64,000 nucleotides of DNA from Rutstroemia sp. NJR-2017a BVV2 (Eukaryota; Ascomycota; Leotiomycetes; Helotiales; Rutstroemiaceae): NCBI GenBank assembly GCA_002946415.1, contig NJPS01000003.1, positions 310,001 through 374,000 of the forward strand, in the 5' to 3' direction. Both the position numbers and the translations under genes were made by a program. The notes under the pieces are model-generated. The model was not told the DNA's origin, ran no database searches, and saw nothing but the letters and a program-made list of their open reading frames with translations. Positions 57,899 through 64,000 of this stretch are shown piece by piece; position 1 is the stretch's first letter; each line of letters starts with the position of its first letter.

Positions 57899-59142
57899 CT
57901 AATTAAACAGAGCATCTTTTCCAAGATCAACCTTAATGCCACGTCCGGCATGCTGACCATATCCCCAACCAATCTGGTTAGCAACTCTGACTTCTAAGCC
58001 CAGTTCCTCAGCCCATTGCCATACAAGCCCAGGATTCTTCTGAAAAGGTCTCCCTACAAACACAAGATCTGCTGAACCATTCTGCAACAGCTCTTCAGCC
58101 TGAGCAGCGGAAGTAATCAGCCCAACGACACTCACCAGAGCCCCCGTCCCCTCGACAGCCTTCTTGACCGCTCTAGAGAAGGGTGCTTGATAGCCTGGAC
58201 CTGAGATGATCTTTTGTGTCGACATGAGACCCCCGGTGGAGACATCGATGAGATCGACGCCGCGCTGCGCAAGCTCCGCGCCGAGGAGTGCGGCATCATC
58301 GACCGTGAAGCCACCCTCTACCCAGTCGCTACCTGGGATTCGAACCAGAAGCGGCATCGCGGATGGGATGACCGCCCGAGTCTCCTCTACAATCTCAAGC
58401 AGCAGACGCATGCGGTTCTCTGACGATCCTCCGTATGGCGCAAGGAGAGTGTTTGTTGCGGGTGACAGGAAAGCGTGGAGCAGGTAGCCGTGAGCCGCAT
58501 GAATTTCAATGGCCTGAAGGCAGGTCAGTAATTGAGTCAGCTTCGCATTGTCGATAATAAACTCACATCAAATCCCGCAGCAAGTGATCTCTGAGCCGCT
58601 GCTACAAAAGCTTTCTTTATGACAGCGATGCCATCCAAAGTCAAAATTTGAGGTAGATGCGTATGCTCATCGTAAGGAACATCGCTAACACTGAATATCT
58701 TGTCTGGCCACCCACCAGCTCCAGCGGGCGCAGCTGCTTTACGATCAATCCCAGGCGCAACGGTACTGGCTTTCCTTCCTGCGTGGTTTAACTGTACACC
58801 AACACGTTGACCTTGACTATGAGCGAAGTCCGTAAGTCTTTTGAGGGGTTCAATTTGACTGTCTTCCCAGAGCCCCGAGTCCTCTGGAGTGATGCGTCCT
58901 TCTTCCGTAATAGCCGTCGACTCGATAATGGTCAGACCTGGGCCGCGCTGAATGATTCCTCCGAGGTGGGTAAGATGCCAGACGGTATGTTTTCCGTTGT
59001 CTGCGGAGTATTGACACATGGGGGACACGACAATACGATTCTGGAGTTCTATGCCACGCAGTTTGATGGGATGGAACAGCTTTGGAATACTGTTGCCACT
59101 GGGTTGTGGAACAGTTGTAGTGCCCGCTGGGATGCTTTGCAT
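57899..59142 (-). CDS. NADH:flavin oxidoreductase, old yellow enzyme family (YqjM-like)
   Basis: Exons 59142-58567 and 58513-57899 join across a 53-nt phase-0 intron (GTGAGT...TTCAG); 396 aa, intact. An FMN-dependent ene-reductase that reduces activated C=C bonds with NAD(P)H. Visible marks: NRIVVSPMCQYS (Cys43 and Tyr45, as in the YqjM class), HLTHLGG, GVQLNHAGRKAS, WPDKIFSVSDVPYDEH, the substrate-binding pair in IHAAHGYLLHAF (His197, His200), PYGGSSENRMRLLLEI, VDLIDVSTGG and LVFVGRPFQKNP. Length fits the family. It probably acts in the cytosol. Neighbouring regulator, SDR and AKR genes suggest a role in a specialised pathway rather than housekeeping, but that is inference. Confidence 0.94.
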
Positions 59143-60278
59143 TGGTGTGTAGAATGACTGCTACCTGCACGTCAGTTGTAGTGAACGAATATGGAAAGCA
59201 TTGCCAAACTTACAACTCCGGCCCCATAGTTCTTTAAGGGACATTTTTGCTGATCGATATCAGCCGCATGTGTTGAAGGACAAAGATGGTCAGCCATTTT
59301 GCGTAAACCTAAAGCTTCAATATTTGTTGAAGTGGAAGTTTGAGTTCAAAGGAGTAAGTGCTGCAGAAGAAAAGGGTAGTCGAGAGAATAAAGAGTTGAC
59401 CTTTCACAAAATGCCACCCACTTGGCTTCCACAGTAGTTACTTAAGGATCTGGGGGGGTATACCAGGCTTTGGAATTGTCATACGGTTATCATAAGTCCA
59501 AGGTTGACATTAGCATCTGCATATAAGCAATATTCAAGCACATGTAAGCGAGCTGCATTTTTATTACTACTAAGTTCAGGAGTACTTACAGGTGCTTGAT
59601 CTAAGACTTTGACAACTACGTCTTCGAGCCACAACTTGGTATACTCGGGTTATCTACAGATAGAGCCTCAAAAAGGCAAAGCAATTAGCGTTGCATTACT
59701 AGCCGCGGCTTGGCGGCATAGATCTTATCTCAAAACGGGCATGGTAATTAGCGCTGCATTAGCGGAGTCTAGATATGCTTAGTAGGCTATCTTTTGATAA
59801 TTATGGGGCGAATCAGAATCCTTGGCAGAACCCTGACTGCACTAATAGTTCTCTAGCGATATGTGAAGTCTTCTATATCTAGTTCTTTCCCCGTTATGCT
59901 TGCAGCTGGAGATATTTGACTAAGCTTAGAGAAGGCATACTCTCTAGCGTTGCATGATTCAATGCTTCACTAATATGTGTCTGGCACATAAGCACAGCAA
60001 AGCAACCTACTTGCGCTTCGAATCCAAGTGTTGGTCAACTGTTTGACACATGTATTTTGTTTAGGTCAAGAGCTAAGATGCAGGGAAAGTTGACTCAGTG
60101 CGAAACTTGATGTGGTTTCCTATTGTAGGTATCGATGCTTCAGCTTGCAGAAACACTATAAAGGTCTGCGCTGCAGCTCATCGTGCTACAAGTTCTTAGA
60201 ATCCAGAGCCTTTCCAATTTTCAAGTGTTAATGAGATTTAAAATTTGAAATTCTCTTCACCTTCACCCACCATCCAAA
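59143..60278. other. Divergent intergenic region
   Basis: It lies between the minus-strand oxidoreductase and the plus-strand SDR, so it likely contains both promoters. A TATA-like ACTATAAAGG occurs at about 60159, 120 bp before the SDR start. Two similar blocks AATTAGCGYTGCATTA occur near 59688 and 59748. A 78-aa plus-strand frame at 59201-59437 is not convincing. Confidence 0.45.
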
Positions 60279-61073
60279 ATGTCATCAGGAAAATACGTCA
60301 GTAAGCTGAAAGGCTCCAGAATCCTTGTCTTCGGTGCGACCTCCGGTATAGGCTACGCCGTCTCAGAAGCTGCTCTCGAACACGGGGCGACTGTCATAAT
60401 CACCGGCTCAAAACAGACGAAACTCACTGATACCACATCTCGACTTCTCGGCAACTATGACGCTTCCGAGGACAAGCCTTCAAGCCGCGTTTTCAGCCAT
60501 GTTTGTGATCTTAGCGACCAAGAGGTAATGGAGAAGAACCTCATCACTCTTCTTGAAGCAGCAACCAATAGCAAGGCGAACAGACTTAACCACATCGTCT
60601 TTACGGCCGGTGATGCCCTGCCCTTGAAACCAATTTCAGAGATTTCCCCAGCGTATATCCAGGCTGCGGGAACAGTGCGCTTCATCGCACCGTTGATGCT
60701 CGCGAAGCTCATACCCATTTACATGGTCCCGTCGGCGGATTCCTCATTCACTATAACTAGCGGCATCATCGGTACTAAGCCATCACCAGGATGGGTTATT
60801 ACCGCTGGATATAGTGGGGCACAGGAAGGATTGGCGCGAGGGCTGGCGGTTGATCTGGCGCCGGTGAGGGTCAATTGTGTGTGTCCTGGGAGTGTCAAGA
60901 CAGAGCTTTTGGCGGGTATGCCGGATGAAGTACTGGAGTATATGAGACAGGCGACGTTGACGAAGAGGCTGGGGCGTCCAGAGGATTTGGCGGAAGTATA
61001 TTTGTATGCGATGAAAGACGGATTTATTACGGGTAGTATACTACACTCAAATGGTGGCAGACTCTTGGTTTAG
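60279..61073 (+). CDS. Short-chain dehydrogenase/reductase lacking the catalytic Lys
   Basis: Single-exon 264-aa protein, ATG in good context (ccaaaATG). A Rossmann fold with the nucleotide-binding GATSGIG (residues 19-25), CDLSD (76-80), FTAGDA in place of NNAG, and PVRVNCVCPGSVKTELL. The active-site tyrosine is present (Tyr178 in AGYSGAQEG), but the lysine four residues on is Gln182. This GY-x-x-G form is seen in a divergent branch of fungal SDRs, so the chemistry may differ from the classical Y-x-x-x-K mechanism. C-terminal GSILHSNGGRLLV matches the usual end. NAD(P) preference and substrate cannot be told. No stop or frame break is present. Confidence 0.9.
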   Translation: MSSGKYVSKLKGSRILVFGATSGIGYAVSEAALEHGATVIITGSKQTKLTDTTSRLLGNYDASEDKPSSRVFSHVCDLSDQEVMEKNLITLLEAATNSKANRLNHIVFTAGDALPLKPISEISPAYIQAAGTVRFIAPLMLAKLIPIYMVPSADSSFTITSGIIGTKPSPGWVITAGYSGAQEGLARGLAVDLAPVRVNCVCPGSVKTELLAGMPDEVLEYMRQATLTKRLGRPEDLAEVYLYAMKDGFITGSILHSNGGRLLV

Positions 61074-61467
61074 AAGTCTTTTTTTGTCAGAGGGTATAGA
61101 ACGGGGATTCGGGTCTCGAGGGCTAATTATCCGCAAATGAGGGGAAGCGGAGGCTAATCGGCAGACAAGCGGGGCTTTCAACTCTAATATTCTGATTATA
61201 AGAGGAGGTAGTAAGGGAAAAGAAGTCAGTAGTAATTAGTTTGTCCTCAATTAGACCCTATATTTAGGCTCCGACTACATTACTACACCCTAGTGATACT
61301 CTTATAATTCCCTACCCGCGAGGAGTTGGTAAAACTATATGTTCTTTCTGCTTGGTTCCCGCAAGCACTTCCATTCGCGCGGCCATTTCTGCGAGTGTGA
61401 TTTTCATAGACATCAGTAACGAATACTGAAGCTTTAAGTTAACATTTTGATTATATCTGATTGACAT
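61074..61467. other. Intergenic stretch
   Basis: No gene is recognised; it holds the 3' ends of two convergent genes. Confidence 0.45.
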
Positions 61468-62771
<1,304 letters not shown>

Positions 62772-63630
62772 TTTTTGTGAATTGATATTGAAACTGTGAT
62801 GTTGAGAAGGAATAGAAGGTGCGATGCTGGATATAAGTGGGTAGCATAGGTAATTTATAACTCCCAGTAGGTGATCTATTGTCCCTGGCTTGACTACTTC
62901 GAAGTGTTATGACCTGCTTTGCAATTGATGAAATAATGTAGTCCACACTTTTTGATTCAACTGGCGATTAAAAGAATTGTAGCTCGGAAATGAGTTATGG
63001 GTAATCGAAAATGGATTTTGAAGCAATTTGGCACTATGTCCAGCTCCATTTTCATATTTATTGTCCTTACTTTTTGTCTCAGACTTAGTTCTTGCACCAA
63101 GGCAATTAGTATGCTTTGGTTTATCAAATCTCTGCCGTATAAGTCTTGCTCTAACAATTGCGCGAAGCACTAAGCAAGGTTACTAAAGTACAATACTCCT
63201 GAAGCTCATAAGAAAAGTGATGTACCGTGGAAACGCGCCGTTACCTCAACATGGTGATACTAATCCAAGCAAACTGTATACCACTTTATGCAGATGGATG
63301 ATAGATGCATCGGTACTGTCGCCTTATTCACCTTTTGGCCACGATGCACTCAAAAAGGGTGCAATGGCAGCAGGTAGGTGATCAAGGCTGATTCCTATTA
63401 ATCAGGGCATAAGGCCCTTCTATATAGTTCTCTATATACATGACCATCCGATATATGCTGCTGCTACGCCGTGTATTCGGACCGACACTGGCAGTCTTTC
63501 TTAAGTGATTAAAGTGACTAAAGTGATTAAAGGAAGTAACAAAAGAAATCCATAAAAGAGTATTCATAGAGCATCAGCATGAAGTCCAATCTTGTGCTAT
63601 ACTCCTCTAGCTTCCTCAATCCCTTTCAAC
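62772..63630. other. Upstream region and possible LTR edge
   Basis: No gene is recognised. Near 63390-63487 the minus strand shows TGTCGGTCC... ending ...AATAGGAATCA, which might be a short LTR of the copia element to the right, but no partner is in the window. Confidence 0.35.
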
Positions 63631-64000
63631 CTATCCGATCATATCTATACTCAGCTTATTCGTATCGATGAGGTCTCTCAATACCTTTCCTGCCTTCGAC
63701 TTGGTCATCGTATCAGCAGGATTAGACTCGCTGTCGATCCATTTGACTTCTGCAATCTCTCTTCGTTCATAAGATTGCCGTAACGAGAGGATGTCAATTA
63801 TAAGGCGTTTTTCTTGTATTGTTCCGAGTTTAATCAAACAGTCGTACAGCGATTTAGAGTCGGTGTATACGATAAGGGGGATCTGCCTGTCGAGGATATT
63901 ATCAAGAGTGGCTTTCATGACTGCTGATATATCATATCCAGCTACCATAGCGTATAGCTCGCTGGCAAGTACGCTTCTGGTGACCCTCTTGCACTTAGTG
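63631..64000 (-). mobile_element. Copia element (RNase H end), cut by the window edge
   Basis: Minus strand, entering from the right edge. RNase H pieces: TRSVLASELYAMVAG, LIVYTDSKSLYDCLIKLGTI, EKRLIIDILSLRQSYERREI and EVKWIDSESNPADTMTKS. It is clearly homologous to the Copia-2 RNase H at 41522-42034 but differs at many positions, so it is a related family rather than a recent copy. No stop is seen in the visible 370 bp. Confidence 0.88.

Noticed and set aside
59201..59437. 78-aa plus-strand ORF between oxidoreductase and SDR
   Set aside because: No domain, no convincing start, and it lies in the presumed shared promoter region.

Overview
The window looks like nuclear DNA of a filamentous ascomycete (Pezizomycotina). 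Protein-coding genes carry short introns (46-94 nt) with fungal splice sites. There are HET-domain, ankyrin and NRPS gene remnants, a Fungal_trans_2-type regulator, and large AT-rich blocks where transposons carry C-to-T/G-to-A changes typical of RIP (repeat-induced point mutation). A leotiomycete is possible but cannot be shown from sequence alone. No tRNA, rRNA or CRISPR was seen.

Left part (1-26.9 kb). Two intact housekeeping-like genes come first: a fibroin-3-related one-TM protein (1051-2565) and an MFS sugar/alpha-glucoside transporter (5494-7356). A long ankyrin-repeat pseudogene follows (7896-11184), broken by frameshifts, a 213-bp solo-LTR-like insertion and a 70-bp duplication. Next are a small C2H2-like gene and a three-exon, three-TM small protein that emerges only on splicing. 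A gag-only LTR retrotransposon (13955-16026, TSD ACTGC) sits about 30 bp upstream of a decayed HET gene (16056-18603). Beyond it are a solo LTR-like repeat, a broken unknown ORF, an unknown 218-aa protein, an intact FHA-like/protein-kinase fusion (22747-24549) and a second, minus-strand ankyrin pseudogene.

Middle part (26.9-54.6 kb). An NRPS adenylation-domain pseudogene (minus strand) is split by two DNA transposons: a 2.2-kb TIR element with a gypsy-like integrase (Ginger-like, 4-bp TSD CATC) and a 199-bp hAT-like MITE (8-bp TSD CATAGAAG). To its right lies a 23.6-kb transposon nest. The outer Copia-1 (30979-54614, TSD GGTTT) contains a chromovirus-like Ty3/gypsy element (32572-39039, TSD TCTAT) and a second copia element (Copia-2, 40701-52905). 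Copia-2's right LTR was in turn split by a Tad-like LINE (46501-52547, 17-bp TSD, ATCA tail). RIP is strongly uneven across the nest, heavy on the left and light at the right end.

Right part (54.6-64 kb). A small island of genes holds a fungal transcription factor (minus, one apparent frameshift), an old-yellow-enzyme flavin oxidoreductase (minus, intact), an unusual SDR lacking the catalytic lysine (plus, intact) and a decayed aldo/keto reductase (minus). A regulator plus three redox enzymes resembles the remains of a specialised-metabolism cluster. The window ends inside another copia element related to Copia-2.
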